Below are positions 38,592-47,597 of a stretch of DNA of 64,000 nt, in pieces. The DNA comes from Bradyrhizobium sp. CB1015 (GTDB lineage: Bacteria > Pseudomonadota > Alphaproteobacteria > Rhizobiales > Xanthobacteraceae). Both the position numbers and the translations under genes were made by a program. Below the pieces are notes generated by a model. The model had not been told where the DNA came from. It did not search any database and saw nothing but the letters and a program-made list of their open reading frames with translations. The stretch is taken from assembly GCF_025200925.1 (NCBI RefSeq), contig NZ_CP104174.1, positions 3,410,001-3,474,000 of the forward strand, written 5' to 3'. Each line of letters opens with the position of its first letter. The first letter of the stretch is position 1.

Positions 38592-39149
38592 TCAGCCGGG
38601 CAACCGCTCCGCTTCGCTGCATAGCTGCTCGACCAGACCAGCAAGCGGACGTGAGCCGTCCACGCGCACGACCGGGCAGGGCAGGCCCGAGAGCCACGCT
38701 TCATGCTTGGCGAGACTGCGGCCTTCGCGATCGCCGGCTTCGTAATGGGAGGCCCATTCGACGAAGTCTTCGGTTTCGCCATGGCGCCAGCCGCCTGGCG
38801 CGACGGCATCAGCGCCGAAATGGGCGGCCTCGCGGGCGCGCAATCGTTTCATCCGGATCTCGCGCGGCGCGGTCACGAAGACGACCAGGTCGAAGTACGA
38901 AACGAGCTCCTCACCCCAGCCGGTGACGGATCCGCTCAGCACCCAGTCGAGGCGCGGCAAGAACATCTCGCGCATCAGGCGCAGGCGGTCGGCGGCGGGG
39001 CGGGTCGTCCGATAGGGCGGCACGGTGGGCAGCCAGAAATAGTCGTCGCTGTCGTGATGCGGCAGCGCCAGCTGGCCCGCGAGCGCGCGACCGATCGTGG
39101 TCACGCCGGAGCCCGAGGCTCCCATCAGATGGATGCGGCGGCTTTTCAT
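38592..39149 (-). CDS. Adenylate-kinase-like NTPase with altered Walker A
   Basis: 185-residue P-loop NTPase resembling small nucleotide-kinase-like proteins. The Walker A position reads LMGASGSGVTT, with Val where Lys is expected; relatives often have Thr here, so the change is a family trait rather than a random lesion. Other features: DSDDYFWLP (about 33), RTTRPAADRLRLM, a Walker B-like FDLVVFVTAP (about 86) and Arg-rich lid RMKRLRAREAAHFG. ATG 39149 was chosen (AGGATG upstream); an ATG two codons earlier is possible. Function unknown. Confidence 0.72.
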   Translation of the reverse strand: MKSRRIHLMGASGSGVTTIGRALAGQLALPHHDSDDYFWLPTVPPYRTTRPAADRLRLMREMFLPRLDWVLSGSVTGWGEELVSYFDLVVFVTAPREIRMKRLRAREAAHFGADAVAPGGWRHGETEDFVEWASHYEAGDREGRSLAKHEAWLSGLPCPVVRVDGSRPLAGLVEQLCSEAERLPG

Positions 39150-39236
39150 ATGCACATCCTGAGACTGGCTGAAAGACGTGGGAACCGCCGGGACGAAGTG
39201 ATCGCGACGTATGAGGGCGACTCGTAGAGCGCTCGT

Positions 39237-39587
39237 TCAGGCGGCGCGGCGGCGCCTTGAGCCCCGTCCGCTTGTTGCGGGTTGGGCCGACAATGTCAGC
39301 CCCAACGCGCCGACGATGCGCATGACCGTGCCGAACTCGGGATTTCCCGTCTCGCCGAGGGCCTTATACAGGCTCTCCCGGTTCAAGCCGGCTTTTTTCG
39401 CGATCGTGCTCATGCCGCGTGCGCGTGCGACGAGCCCAAGCGCGTCACGCACGAAATCGGCGTCGCCGGTTTCGAGCGCCGCCGTGACATAGGCAGCCTG
39501 AAGGAGTTCGGAGTTGAGATAATCGGCGGCATCAAATCGCGTCGTCGATGCTGCGGCGGACTTTGTTTTGGACGTTGCCTTGTGCAT
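39237..39587 (-). CDS. HigA-2/HI1420-type antitoxin, no adjacent toxin
   Basis: 116-residue Xre-family antitoxin of the HI1420 type (TIGR02684-like). The core, DYLNSELLQAAYVTAALETGDADFVRDALGLVARARGMSTIAKKAGLNRESLYKALGE, is that family's DNA-binding domain, and the C-terminus ends in GRGSRRRRAA. ATG 39587 follows GAGAAG. The expected RelE/HigB-like toxin gene upstream is missing: the next gene, tolC, ends 36 bp away on the same strand. It is therefore an orphan, either a domesticated regulator or the remainder of a lost module. Confidence 0.8.
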   Translation of the reverse strand: MHKATSKTKSAAASTTRFDAADYLNSELLQAAYVTAALETGDADFVRDALGLVARARGMSTIAKKAGLNRESLYKALGETGNPEFGTVMRIVGALGLTLSAQPATSGRGSRRRRAA

Positions 39588-39626
39588 CACACTTCTCGGC
39601 CAGTTCTTAGGCGTGCGGCGCGTAAA

Positions 39627-41057
39627 TCACTGCCCCGACGGCGTGCGCAGGCCGTGCCAGGCGTCGCGGACCTGGTGGTAGTGCACCTCGGGCAGGTAAT
39701 CCGGCGTGTTCAGGTTCAGCGTCTTGACGTCGAGATGGCCGATGGCGCTGAGCAGCGTGTAGGACGCGATCACACGGTCGCGTTGCGCGCCGATCAGGCG
39801 GGCCTTGGCCTGGATCAGGTCGGCCTGCGAGTTCAGAACGTCCACCGTCGTGCGCTGTCCGCCGGCGGCCTCGCGCTGCACGCCCTGCAGCGCGACCGTG
39901 GCCGCCTTCACCTCGGATTCCGAGGCCGAGACCGCGATCTTGGCGCCTTCATTGGCGACCCAGGCGCTGATCGCCGCCGTGCGCGCCTGGTTGCGCACCT
40001 GGTCGAGGACGAGGCGGCTCTGCGCCGTGATCTCCTTGGCCTGCCGGGTCTGCGCCGCGGCTTGGCCGCCGTCGTAGATCGGCGCGGTGACGTTGGCGAC
40101 GATCGAGGCCTGGTCCTCGGCGAAGGTGCCGAGCGTCGGGTCGTTGTTGCGGCTCTTGCTGGCGCTGCCCTGGATGGTCGCGCTCGGCAGCAGCGTGCCT
40201 TCGGCGACGCGGATGTTGGTGGAGGCGACATCGACGTCGAAGCCGGCGGCCATCACCGCCGGATGCTGGCGGATCGCCATCGTCATGGCGTCCTCGCGGC
40301 TCTTCGGCAGATAGCGGTCGACGGCCTCGGCAGGCCTGAGCTGCGACGGTGCATTGCCGATCACCTGCGCATAAGTGGCCTGGCTGACGGCGAGGGCGAC
40401 CTCGGCCGCGTTGAGATCGGCAAGGCCCCGATTGAGGCGGGCCTCGGCCTGCGCGGTGTCGGTCGGCGTGACGTCACCGGCATTGAGCCGGCGCTGGGTG
40501 ACGGCGAGCGTCTCGCGCAGGAAGGCGACGTTGGAGCGCTGTGCCTCGACCAGCGACTGGTTGGCGAGCACGTTGGTGTAGGCTGTGACCGCATCGAGCA
40601 GGACGCCCTGGCCGACATTGCGCAGCGCCTCGCGGCCCGACTGCACCTGGAGCTCGGCGGCCCGCACGCCGTTGGCGGTGCGGAAGCCGTTGAACAGGCT
40701 CTGCGTCACGGTGACGCCGATGATCCAGGGCTTCAGATTGCCGGTCTGGATGGTGTTGTCGGGCAACAGATTGCGCACCGATTGCAGGCCGGCGCTGAGG
40801 CTTGCCACGATCTGCGGCCGGTAGCCGGCCAGCGCCTGCGGCACGTTCTCGTCGGTGGCGCGCTGGCGCGCGCGTTCGGCGTTGAGCTGCGGATTGGTCT
40901 GATAGGCTTTTGCCAATGCCTCCGGCAGGGCTTCGGCCGATGCCGCGGAGGGCAGGGCGCACGAGAGCGCCAGCGTGGTCCATGTCGCAAGCACAGGACC
41001 CGCGCCCGATCGACGTCGCGTCAACCCGCGACCAGCTCTGGCGGTACGCCCAATCAT
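39627..41057 (-). CDS. tolC: TolC-family outer-membrane efflux protein
   Basis: 476-residue outer-membrane channel of type I secretion and RND systems. Signal peptide (about 1-42, ends near SAASAEAL), then the duplicated OEP domain: repeat 1 starts LPEALAKAYQTNPQLNAERARQRATDENV, repeat 2 starts DAMTMAIRQHPAVMAAGFDVDVAS. Long coiled-coil helices and conserved GLDVLNSQ-type motif (TTVDVLNSQADLIQAKARLIGAQRDRV, about 425) are present. Likely the general TolC of the cell. The RND pair 5 kb away lacks its own, so it may serve that pump. Confidence 0.9.
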   Translation of the reverse strand: MIGRTARAGRGLTRRRSGAGPVLATWTTLALSCALPSAASAEALPEALAKAYQTNPQLNAERARQRATDENVPQALAGYRPQIVASLSAGLQSVRNLLPDNTIQTGNLKPWIIGVTVTQSLFNGFRTANGVRAAELQVQSGREALRNVGQGVLLDAVTAYTNVLANQSLVEAQRSNVAFLRETLAVTQRRLNAGDVTPTDTAQAEARLNRGLADLNAAEVALAVSQATYAQVIGNAPSQLRPAEAVDRYLPKSREDAMTMAIRQHPAVMAAGFDVDVASTNIRVAEGTLLPSATIQGSASKSRNNDPTLGTFAEDQASIVANVTAPIYDGGQAAAQTRQAKEITAQSRLVLDQVRNQARTAAISAWVANEGAKIAVSASESEVKAATVALQGVQREAAGGQRTTVDVLNSQADLIQAKARLIGAQRDRVIASYTLLSAIGHLDVKTLNLNTPDYLPEVHYHQVRDAWHGLRTPSGQ

Positions 41058-41242
41058 GTAATCCCGTTTTTCCCGGCTGTCCGCCCCGCCGACGATGGCC
41101 TCTTAGCTGTTTAGCCAGCCGAGGTCTCGCAGGCAAACTGCCGCGGGGAAAACCCCCATGTATTCCGTGCTTGTTGCAGGCGCGTCACAGGATGTGCGCG
41201 GGAAAGCGCCAGTGCCTTACACTGGCCTGACCGGTTTGTGCG

Positions 41243-42022
41243 CTACCGGTTCTTGTTCACCGGCTTGCGCTTTTCGATGAACGCCGCCATGCCCTCCGAG
41301 CGGTCCTCGAGCGCGAAGGTCGAATGGAACAGGTTGCGCTCGACGCTCATGCCTTCGGAGAGCGTAGTCTCGAAGGCGCGGTTTACCGCTTCCTTGGCCA
41401 TCGCGGCCGCAGGGCGCGACATCGCGGCGATCTTCTCGGCGGCCGCCATCACCTCGTCCATCAGCTTGTCGGCGGGTACGATGCGGCTGACGAGGCCGGA
41501 GCGCTCGGCTTCCGCCGCGTCCATCATCCGGCCGGTGAGGCAGAGGTCCATGGCCTTGGACTTGCCGATCGCGCGTGTCAGCCGCTGGGTACCGCCGATG
41601 CCGGGAATGGTGCCGAGCGTGATCTCGGGCTGGCCGAACTTCGCAGTGTCGGCGGCGATGATGAAATCGCACATCATGGCGAGCTCGCAGCCGCCGCCGA
41701 GCGCATAGCCCGCGACCGCGGCGATGGTCGGCTTGCGGCAGCGCGCGATGCGGTCGCCGCCGATCGCGGCGAAATCCTCGGAGAACATGTCGATGAAGCC
41801 TTTGGGCTGCATCTCCTTGATATCTGCGCCGGCGGCAAAGGCCTTTTCATTGCCGGTCACGACGATGCAGCCGATGGCCTCATCGGCCTCGAGATCGTCG
41901 ACCGCCGCGGCGATCTCGCGGAAGACGCCGAACGAGAGCGCGTTGAGCATCTTCGGCCGGTTCAGCTTGACGATGCCGACCGCACCGATGCTCTCGACGA
42001 TGATGTGTTCGAACGTGCTCAT
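41243..42022 (-). CDS. Enoyl-CoA hydratase/isomerase family protein
   Basis: 259-residue crotonase-fold enzyme. CoA-binding and oxyanion motifs: [10 protein letters not shown] (about 62-71) and [18 protein letters not shown] (about 102-119), with catalytic Glu in GGGCELA and a second acidic residue in [19 protein letters not shown] (Glu at about 134). Both glutamates are typical of true enoyl-CoA hydratases (crotonase). ATG 42022 follows GGTGGAG. Role inferred: beta-oxidation or a related acyl-CoA pathway; no pathway partners adjacent. Confidence 0.88.
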   Translation of the reverse strand: MSTFEHIIVESIGAVGIVKLNRPKMLNALSFGVFREIAAAVDDLEADEAIGCIVVTGNEKAFAAGADIKEMQPKGFIDMFSEDFAAIGGDRIARCRKPTIAAVAGYALGGGCELAMMCDFIIAADTAKFGQPEITLGTIPGIGGTQRLTRAIGKSKAMDLCLTGRMMDAAEAERSGLVSRIVPADKLMDEVMAAAEKIAAMSRPAAAMAKEAVNRAFETTLSEGMSVERNLFHSTFALEDRSEGMAAFIEKRKPVNKNR

Positions 42023-42118
42023 GCTCCACCCACGCTTTTGATTGAGCGGGCAATGTGCCCGCTGGCGCGGATGGCTTCAAGGGGGCCGCGCGAGTCGCGT
42101 CCCCTTCGGAACCGGCCA

Positions 42119-42775
42119 TCAGGCCATGAACATGCGCGCGGCGGAGGCCAGAGTGAGCAATGTGCCGACGCCGATGAAGATCTTACCGATCAGGGAGCTC
42201 TGGTCCCAGGCCGAGCTCTGCTGGGTGCTGGCCATCACCGGCGCCGGCCGTGGCTGCGCCTCGGTTGCGGCAATCACGGCTTTCTGCGGCGGCCGGTTCT
42301 CCTGCAGGGCGCGATCGATGTCGTTGAGCTGATCGGGCGCGACGACCTGGCTTTCCGGGTTCTCGGCGTTGGTATTATCGGCGGCTGCCTGGACATTGTC
42401 GTTGGCGCGGTTCGTCATCGCGGAGGCGGCTGCGGCAGTCGGCGTATCGGGGGCGAGCTGCGCATTGGCGTTGGCGACCCCCGGGGCCATCTGGCTCGAT
42501 GGCGGTACCTGACCGTCGGTTTTTTCGCTCCTGGACTCGTCGGGCTTGCCCGCCGCGTCCTTCTTGTCGGCCTTGTCGTCGGATTTCTGCACCGTCTTCT
42601 TGCTATCGGTGCGGCGCGAGTCATGGCGCCGGTGCTTGGCCGTGTCGGCCCCTTTGTCCGCGCTCTCCGATTTGTTGCCGGCGGTCGAGTTCGGCGCCGC
42701 CTGTGCGATGCCCCCGGACAGCAAGACAAGCCCGGCCAAAACGATCAGGGCCGCGCGCGCGCTGGTTTTCATCAT
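42119..42775 (-). CDS. Exported, low-complexity protein with C-terminal membrane anchor
   Basis: 218-residue protein with no recognised domain. Signal peptide (about 1-26, cleavage AQAAP), a Lys/Asp/Ser-rich charged linker (about 30-95, for example KKTVQKSDDKADKKDAAGK), an Ala/Asn/Gln-rich region (about 96-185), and a C-terminal helix (about 194-216, SLIGKIFIGVGTLLTLASAARMFMA). Topology suggests an envelope spacer or scaffold protein. It is divergent from the EcfF-like sigma gene across 291 bp, so may belong to that regulon, but this is inference. No enzymatic motif is seen. Confidence 0.6.
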   Translation of the reverse strand: MMKTSARAALIVLAGLVLLSGGIAQAAPNSTAGNKSESADKGADTAKHRRHDSRRTDSKKTVQKSDDKADKKDAAGKPDESRSEKTDGQVPPSSQMAPGVANANAQLAPDTPTAAAASAMTNRANDNVQAAADNTNAENPESQVVAPDQLNDIDRALQENRPPQKAVIAATEAQPRPAPVMASTQQSSAWDQSSLIGKIFIGVGTLLTLASAARMFMA

Positions 42776-43066
42776 GTCGACGATCTCCCCAATTCCGCCC
42801 GTCCCGGCAGCGAACAGAGACCCCGGGGCGTGACGACAGCGGGGCAGAAAATGGGAATCTTCGGGCTACACCCGGCAAAAACGCGGCAAACCCTCTCCCG
42901 CAGCCGCCCGCCCGATGCAGGACGCACCGATCGGTGTTATGAGCCGTCGCAGATGTTTGCGGCCGCATCGGTCGCGCGGCCCGGATCTCGATCACGAATT
43001 CGTGATATATTCGGCCCCCGCGTAACAAATTGAAAGAGCGGCCGAATTGCATGGTGAGGGGCGCGG
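42776..43066. other. Intergenic region upstream of EcfF-like sigma gene
   Basis: Shared promoter region for the divergent exported protein and the sigma gene. AT-rich stretch near 42995-43035 (TTCGTGATATATTCG, CGTAACAAATTGAAAG) is the likely promoter zone for the sigma gene, but no consensus element was identified with confidence. No gene is seen. Confidence 0.4.
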
Positions 43067-43612
43067 GTGCGCGGACGTGAGGACGAATGGACCGGCCTGA
43101 TGCGGTCGGCCATGGCTGGCGATGATGCGGCATATCATCGCCTGTTGAAGGCAGTCACGCCGGTACTGCGGGCCGCCGCGAGGCGTGGCCTGGCGCGGGC
43201 AGGTCAGCCGCCCGACCAGGCCGAGGATATCGTGCAGGAGATTCTTTTGGCGGTGCATCTGAAGCGGCATACCTGGGACAGCGAAGCGCCCTTCGCGCCC
43301 TGGCTGTTTGCGATCGGCCGCAACAAGCTGATCGATGCGCTCCGCCGGCGCGGTAGGCGCGTCTTCGTCAACATCGACGATTTCGCCGAGACGCTGCCGG
43401 GCGAGGCGCCGCAGGAGACCGCTTCAGCCGGCGAGGTCGCCGCCCAGCTGGGAACCCTGCCGCAGCGTCAGCGCGACGTGCTGCAATCAATCGCGGTCGA
43501 GGCCGCCTCGATCAAGGATACGGCGGCAAAGTTGTCGATGAGCGAGGGCGCGGTCCGGGTCGCGCTGCATCGCGGACTTGCGGCGCTTACGGCCAAACTG
43601 CGGGACCATTGA
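43067..43612 (+). CDS. ecfF: ECF sigma factor, EcfF-like
   Basis: 181-residue ECF sigma factor. Region 2: RSAMAGDDAAYHRLLKAVTPVLRAAARRG and PDQAEDIVQEILLAVHLKRHTWD; region 2.3-2.4 APWLFAIGRNKLIDALRRR. Region 4: LPQRQRDVLQSIAVEAASIKDTAAKLSMSEGAVRVALHRGLAAL. The GTG start (43067) is preceded by GAGGGG. It is followed after 2 bp by a DUF1109 (NrsF/OsrA) anti-sigma. From B. diazoefficiens, EcfF with OsrA is a reactive-oxygen-inducible pair; this gene's partner carries the same cysteine positions (129 and 179). Symbol by that analogy. Confidence 0.85.
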   Translation: MRGREDEWTGLMRSAMAGDDAAYHRLLKAVTPVLRAAARRGLARAGQPPDQAEDIVQEILLAVHLKRHTWDSEAPFAPWLFAIGRNKLIDALRRRGRRVFVNIDDFAETLPGEAPQETASAGEVAAQLGTLPQRQRDVLQSIAVEAASIKDTAAKLSMSEGAVRVALHRGLAALTAKLRDH

Positions 43613-43614
43613 TC

Positions 43615-44253
43615 ATGGACACCGATCAACTCATTCGCTCGCTTGCGGCCGACAACACGCACCGCGCCCCACGCGTCGGCGCCGTGCTGACGATGGCGCT
43701 GCTGGTGGCCGCGCCCTTGTCGATCCTGATCTTCGCGACATTTCTCGGCGTGCGCGCCGACGTGATGAGCGCCATGCGCAATCCGTTCTTCGACATGAAG
43801 TTCGCGGTGACCCTGTCGCTCGCAATCCCCGCCATCATCGTCAGCCTGCATTTGTCGCGTCCCGAAGCCCTGCTGCGCGGCTGGGGCTGGCTGCTGCTGC
43901 TTCCCGTCGGGCTGCTCGCGGTGGCGATCGGCAGCGAGGCGATGATGGCGCCAGCCATGCCGATGACGATGCGCCTGATGGGCAAGAACTCCAGGGTTTG
44001 CCTGGTCGCGATCCCCGCGATGTCGCTGCCGCTGCTGGCGGGGACGCTGTTCGGCCTGCGCCACGGCGCGCCGTCCCGCCCCGCGCTCGCCGGAGCGCTC
44101 GCCGGGCTGGTGTCGGCCGGACTTGCGGCGACCCTCTATGCCTCGCATTGCACCGACGATTCTCCGCTGTTCGTCGCGACCTGGTACACGCTCGCGACCG
44201 CGCTGGTGACGGCGATCGGCGCGCTGGTGGGATCGAGGGTGTTGCGGTACTAG
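43615..44253 (+). CDS. osrA: NrsF/OsrA-type (DUF1109) membrane anti-sigma factor
   Basis: 212-residue polytopic anti-sigma factor of the DUF1109 family. Six membrane helices are expected (about 23-45, 63-78, 88-106, 126-146, 156-174 and 186-208). The short cytoplasmic N-terminus binds the sigma factor. Counting from ATG 43615, the cysteines are at 129 (SRVCLVAIP) and 179 (ASHCTDDS), identical to positions I recall for B. diazoefficiens OsrA, where they mediate oxidant sensing. Translationally coupled to the sigma gene (2-bp gap). A TTG start two codons earlier is possible but less likely. Confidence 0.85.
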   Translation: MDTDQLIRSLAADNTHRAPRVGAVLTMALLVAAPLSILIFATFLGVRADVMSAMRNPFFDMKFAVTLSLAIPAIIVSLHLSRPEALLRGWGWLLLLPVGLLAVAIGSEAMMAPAMPMTMRLMGKNSRVCLVAIPAMSLPLLAGTLFGLRHGAPSRPALAGALAGLVSAGLAATLYASHCTDDSPLFVATWYTLATALVTAIGALVGSRVLRY

Positions 44254-44264
44254 CCGCGCCGGCT

Positions 44265-45368
44265 TCACGCCGCCGGCGTCGCGTGCAGCTGCATGCGGTG
44301 GAAGCGCAACACCTGTTGCGCGGTCGATGAGCGCAGCGCTTCATAGGTGTCGCGCAGCTTCAGCATGTCGGTCTGCGACCCGCCGGAGAGCTTCTCGCGC
44401 ATGGCGATGATGGCACGCACGCTCGACCATTGCATGCCCGCGGCCTTGGCGAGGATCATCACACCCTCGGTACGGCTTTCGATCATCATGGTCTCGGCGG
44501 TCTCGACCGCAACGCCCGCGAGCGCCGCGAGCCCGGCATTGGTCTCGTCGAACTTGCCCTGTTCGGCGAAAGTTGTGATCTGGAGCTCGTTGAGACGGCC
44601 GTCCTCGTGCAGCGACTTCACCAGCGCGCGCGCCATCTCCGTCTGCTTCGTCCTGGCGACGGCGCGAACCCGTTGGGCCGCTTCCTCGACGGCCCGCGAC
44701 ACCTCGTCCGCGAGCTCAGGATGTGCGGCCGCGAGTTTCCTGCGCACGCTCGAGGATGCCTTGGCGACCAGCCTCAGATAGTGATGGCGCGGCAGGTCGG
44801 GCCGCAGGCCGATGCAGCCGGCAAGGTCGTCGTCGCGCTCGGCGCGGACGACGAGGTCGGCGAAACTCTCCTCGGATAATTGCGCGCCCGGATTGCCGAC
44901 GGTCGACTGAACCACGTCCTCGTCGCCCCGCGTCACCAGCACGTCGGTCAGGGCTTCCGACAGCGTCCGCCGTAGCGAGATCGCCTTGAGATGCGCCTGG
45001 CCCCTGGTGCGCGCGATCTCGATCAACGTCGCTTCGTCCAGTCGTTCCGACTTCGACAGCACGGGGCCGGAGACCTCGATGATCTCGTCGAGCGCGAGCG
45101 TGCGGATGATCTGCGGCGGCGCAGCCGCGATCGGTGCGAGCCGTTCGGCGAGCAGCGCCCTGGCCGACGTCTCGATCTGCGCGATCAGGCACTGGAACAC
45201 GTCGTCGAACACGCGGATGTGGTCGTCGGAATAGTCGACCGCGTTGCCCACGAAGAGATCGGTGACCCGGCGCAGCGTCTCCACCCGGCGCGCGACGGTG
45301 CCGTGCGAGAGGGCAGCCTGCAATTCCTCGATCAGGTTTTCGGATGGACTTGCGGAATTGGATCTCAT
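44265..45368 (-). CDS. DUF2336 family protein
   Basis: 367-residue soluble, helix-rich protein of the DUF2336 family, common in alphaproteobacteria and of unknown function. The core repeat-like region (about 20-330) includes RVETLRRVTDLFVGNAVDYSDDHIRVFDDVF and the ALLAERLAPIAAAPPQIIRTLALDEIIEVSGPVL HEAT-like segment. ATG 45368 (GGACAGGG upstream) is preferred to an ORF start 20 codons earlier, which is basic and unstructured. It lies 63 bp after the GGDEF gene on the same strand, so may be in its operon; converges with the osrA-like gene 11 bp away. Confidence 0.75.
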   Translation of the reverse strand: MRSNSASPSENLIEELQAALSHGTVARRVETLRRVTDLFVGNAVDYSDDHIRVFDDVFQCLIAQIETSARALLAERLAPIAAAPPQIIRTLALDEIIEVSGPVLSKSERLDEATLIEIARTRGQAHLKAISLRRTLSEALTDVLVTRGDEDVVQSTVGNPGAQLSEESFADLVVRAERDDDLAGCIGLRPDLPRHHYLRLVAKASSSVRRKLAAAHPELADEVSRAVEEAAQRVRAVARTKQTEMARALVKSLHEDGRLNELQITTFAEQGKFDETNAGLAALAGVAVETAETMMIESRTEGVMILAKAAGMQWSSVRAIIAMREKLSGGSQTDMLKLRDTYEALRSSTAQQVLRFHRMQLHATPAA

Positions 45369-45431
45369 TGCCCTGTCCTGGAGCGTTCGGGCCGGCGGCG
45401 GCTTCTGTCGCACCGGAGAAAAATGCATCGG

Positions 45432-46589
45432 TCAGCTCGTTGCAACGCAGTTGCGCCCTTGCGCTTTGGCGGAATAGAGCGCGCCGTCGGCGCGCGCGAG
45501 AAACGTGTCGGCAGTATCAGCGTCGCGCAGCGTCACGACGCCCGCGGAAATGGTCACACGCATGCTTGGGGAGAATGCGCTCCAGTCGAGATCGGCGACG
45601 ATGCCGCGCAAGCGCTCGAGCATGCGGAGCGCGACGTCGCCCGACGTGTCCGGCAGCAGCAGCAGGAATTCCTCGCCGCCGTACCGGCCGAAACTGTCGG
45701 TCGGCCGGATGTTGGCGAAAATGGAGATTGCGAAGGTGCGCAGCACCTCATCGCCAATGGGATGGCCGTAAGCGTCGTTGATGCGCTTGAACCAGTCGAG
45801 ATCGATCAGCGCGATCGCGCAAGGCGTGGATGCCCGCCGCGATTTTTCGATCTCGGTGTCGAGAAGCCGCATGATGCAGCGGCGGTTGTAGGAGCCGGTG
45901 AGCTCGTCGAGCTCGGCCAGTTCTTCGATGCGTCGATAGGCGGCCTTCAATTCGATGCTGCGCCGGTACAGGATCTTGCGCAGGGTGGCGCCGAACAGGC
46001 CGAGGAAGGCGCACTGGCCGATCACCAGCACGAAGCAGAGCATCGAGGCGGTTCGCTGAAGCCGGGTCGCGACCGGCAGTCCGATCGGCAGATCCGATCC
46101 CAGGAAAACCAAGGTGAGCCCGCAGGTGGCAAGGCCCCAGGTGACCATGGCCTGGCTCGACGTCATGCGCAGCGTGCCGAACGCGAAGATCAGAAACAAC
46201 ACGGCGAGGAACGCGACCCCGACCGTCGGCACCGCGAGCAGGAACACCAGTTGGAGCGCCATATGCGCCGAGATCTGGTAGACGGTGAGGTAATGATCCT
46301 CGAAGCGGTCGCCGAAACCGGCTTCCGACAGCACCGTGAACGTCCCGATGATCAGGAGGCCGCCGAGCCAGAACAGCGACGGAACGCCGATGGAGATCGT
46401 CCCGTCATAGGCGTAGAGCAGCAGGACCGAGGCGCCGAGCGAGTAGCTTGCGACCTGGCCGATATACATCTGGCGGCGCTGCCGGGCCCGGCGTTCCCTG
46501 ACCTCGGGAGCCGTCGTCTCGGGCGCGAGGACGAGATCCGCGACCTCTGCGGCATTCCTCTCGGGAAAGGACGTCGCGGCCGTGCTCAT
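45432..46589 (-). CDS. Membrane-bound GGDEF diguanylate cyclase
   Basis: 385-residue c-di-GMP synthase. Six membrane helices (about 45-205) form a MASE-like N-terminal sensor region. A short linker ERRIEELAELDELTGSYNRRCIM leads into the GGDEF domain (about 230-385): the active site reads RYGGEEFLLLLP (about 305), with nucleotide-binding residues intact and an FKRINDAYGHPIGDEVL metal/substrate loop. The I-site RxxD is not evident. No EAL domain. It lies upstream of the DUF2336 gene on the same strand. The signal sensed is unknown. Confidence 0.88.
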   Translation of the reverse strand: MSTAATSFPERNAAEVADLVLAPETTAPEVRERRARQRRQMYIGQVASYSLGASVLLLYAYDGTISIGVPSLFWLGGLLIIGTFTVLSEAGFGDRFEDHYLTVYQISAHMALQLVFLLAVPTVGVAFLAVLFLIFAFGTLRMTSSQAMVTWGLATCGLTLVFLGSDLPIGLPVATRLQRTASMLCFVLVIGQCAFLGLFGATLRKILYRRSIELKAAYRRIEELAELDELTGSYNRRCIMRLLDTEIEKSRRASTPCAIALIDLDWFKRINDAYGHPIGDEVLRTFAISIFANIRPTDSFGRYGGEEFLLLLPDTSGDVALRMLERLRGIVADLDWSAFSPSMRVTISAGVVTLRDADTADTFLARADGALYSAKAQGRNCVATS

Positions 46590-47027
46590 GGTCCCGCCAA
46601 TGGTGGATGTCAGCGTAAAAACCTACGTGGCAAGCCTTTAGGTTTGGTATCCTTTGAAATCGAATCCGAGCCGTGCAGCATGGAACAAGTCGATCAGCCA
46701 GCGTGAGATTTTTACCGGCGGTCAGGTATCGTGTGCGCTGCGGTCGAGCCGAAGCAGGGCTTGGCGCGACAAAGGTGGTGCAGGGCTGCTATGGAACCGG
46801 ATGAGGCCGGGCCGCCTGTACCCGGACAGGCATTCCGCAGGGAAATATCGCAGTATTATGGTACCGATTCGGACTTGCGACGCTGACCACCGCGGGTGGG
46901 ACGAGAAAAATGCCTGTATGTGGGGTAGCTCACACAGGCCCCCGTATGAGTGCGGTAGGTTGAACAATTTTGCCCCCCACGTCGAACCGTCCGCCGCATC
47001 GACCCGACCAACTTTGCGAGACGGCCA
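46590..47027. other. 438-bp intergenic region upstream of ECF sigma gene
   Basis: No gene seen. Near its right end, GAAC (46962-46965) and CGTC (46980-46983) resemble an ECF autoregulatory promoter, but the spacer is only 14 nt, shorter than usual. The left part should carry the GGDEF promoter on the minus strand. Confidence 0.4.
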
Positions 47028-47597
47028 TTGAGCGCGACACAGGCGGCTTCGGACGAGATCCTGATCGCCAGGATCGCTCAAGGTGACCGGCTTGCCATGC
47101 AGGTGCTGTACGGGCGGCACCATGTCAGGGTTTACAGGTTCGGACTGCGGCTCGTGCGGGACGAGCAGGCGGCGGAAGACCTCATCAGCGAGGTGTTTCT
47201 CGACGTCTGGCGTCAAGCCGGCAAGTTCGAGGGCCGATCCGCCGTTTCCACCTGGCTGCTGGCAATCACCCGATTCAAGGCCCTGTCTGCGCTCCGGCGC
47301 AGGAAGGATTTCGAGCTGGACGAAGAAGCCGCCAACGCGATCGAGGATACGTCCGACGATCCGGAAACGGTGGTGCAGAAGAAGGATACCAGTGAGGCGT
47401 TGCGGGAGTGTCTAACGGGCCTCTCGCCGGATCACCGGGAAATCGTCGATCTCGTCTACTACCACGAGAAGTCCGTGGAAGAGGTGGCCGAAATCGTCGG
47501 AATACCGGAGAACACAGTGAAGACGCGCTTGTTCTATGCGCGCAAGAAACTGGCCGAACTGCTGAAGGCAGCCGGCGTCGAGCGAGGCTGGCCATGA
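47028..47597 (+). CDS. ECF-type sigma factor (sigma / anti-sigma / S8 protease operon)
   Basis: 189-residue ECF sigma factor. Region 2: DEILIARIAQGDRLAMQVLYGRHHVRVYRFGLRLVRDEQAAEDLISEVFLDVWRQAGKF; STWLLAITRFKALSALRRRK. Region 4: LSPDHREIVDLVYYHEKSVEEVAEIVGIPENTVKTRLFYARKKL. Start is TTG 47028 with GAGA upstream; no in-frame ATG lies nearby. It overlaps the downstream anti-sigma gene by 4 bp (ATGA). The promoter-like GAAC/CGTC pair upstream suggests autoregulation. Regulon unknown; the neighbouring subtilase is the obvious candidate target. Confidence 0.87.
   Translation: MSATQAASDEILIARIAQGDRLAMQVLYGRHHVRVYRFGLRLVRDEQAAEDLISEVFLDVWRQAGKFEGRSAVSTWLLAITRFKALSALRRRKDFELDEEAANAIEDTSDDPETVVQKKDTSEALRECLTGLSPDHREIVDLVYYHEKSVEEVAEIVGIPENTVKTRLFYARKKLAELLKAAGVERGWP

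Noticed and set aside
46962..46983. ECF-type promoter GAAC-N14-CGTC before the third sigma gene
   Set aside because: The spacer is 2 nt short of the usual 16-17; kept only as a remark in the intergenic entry.
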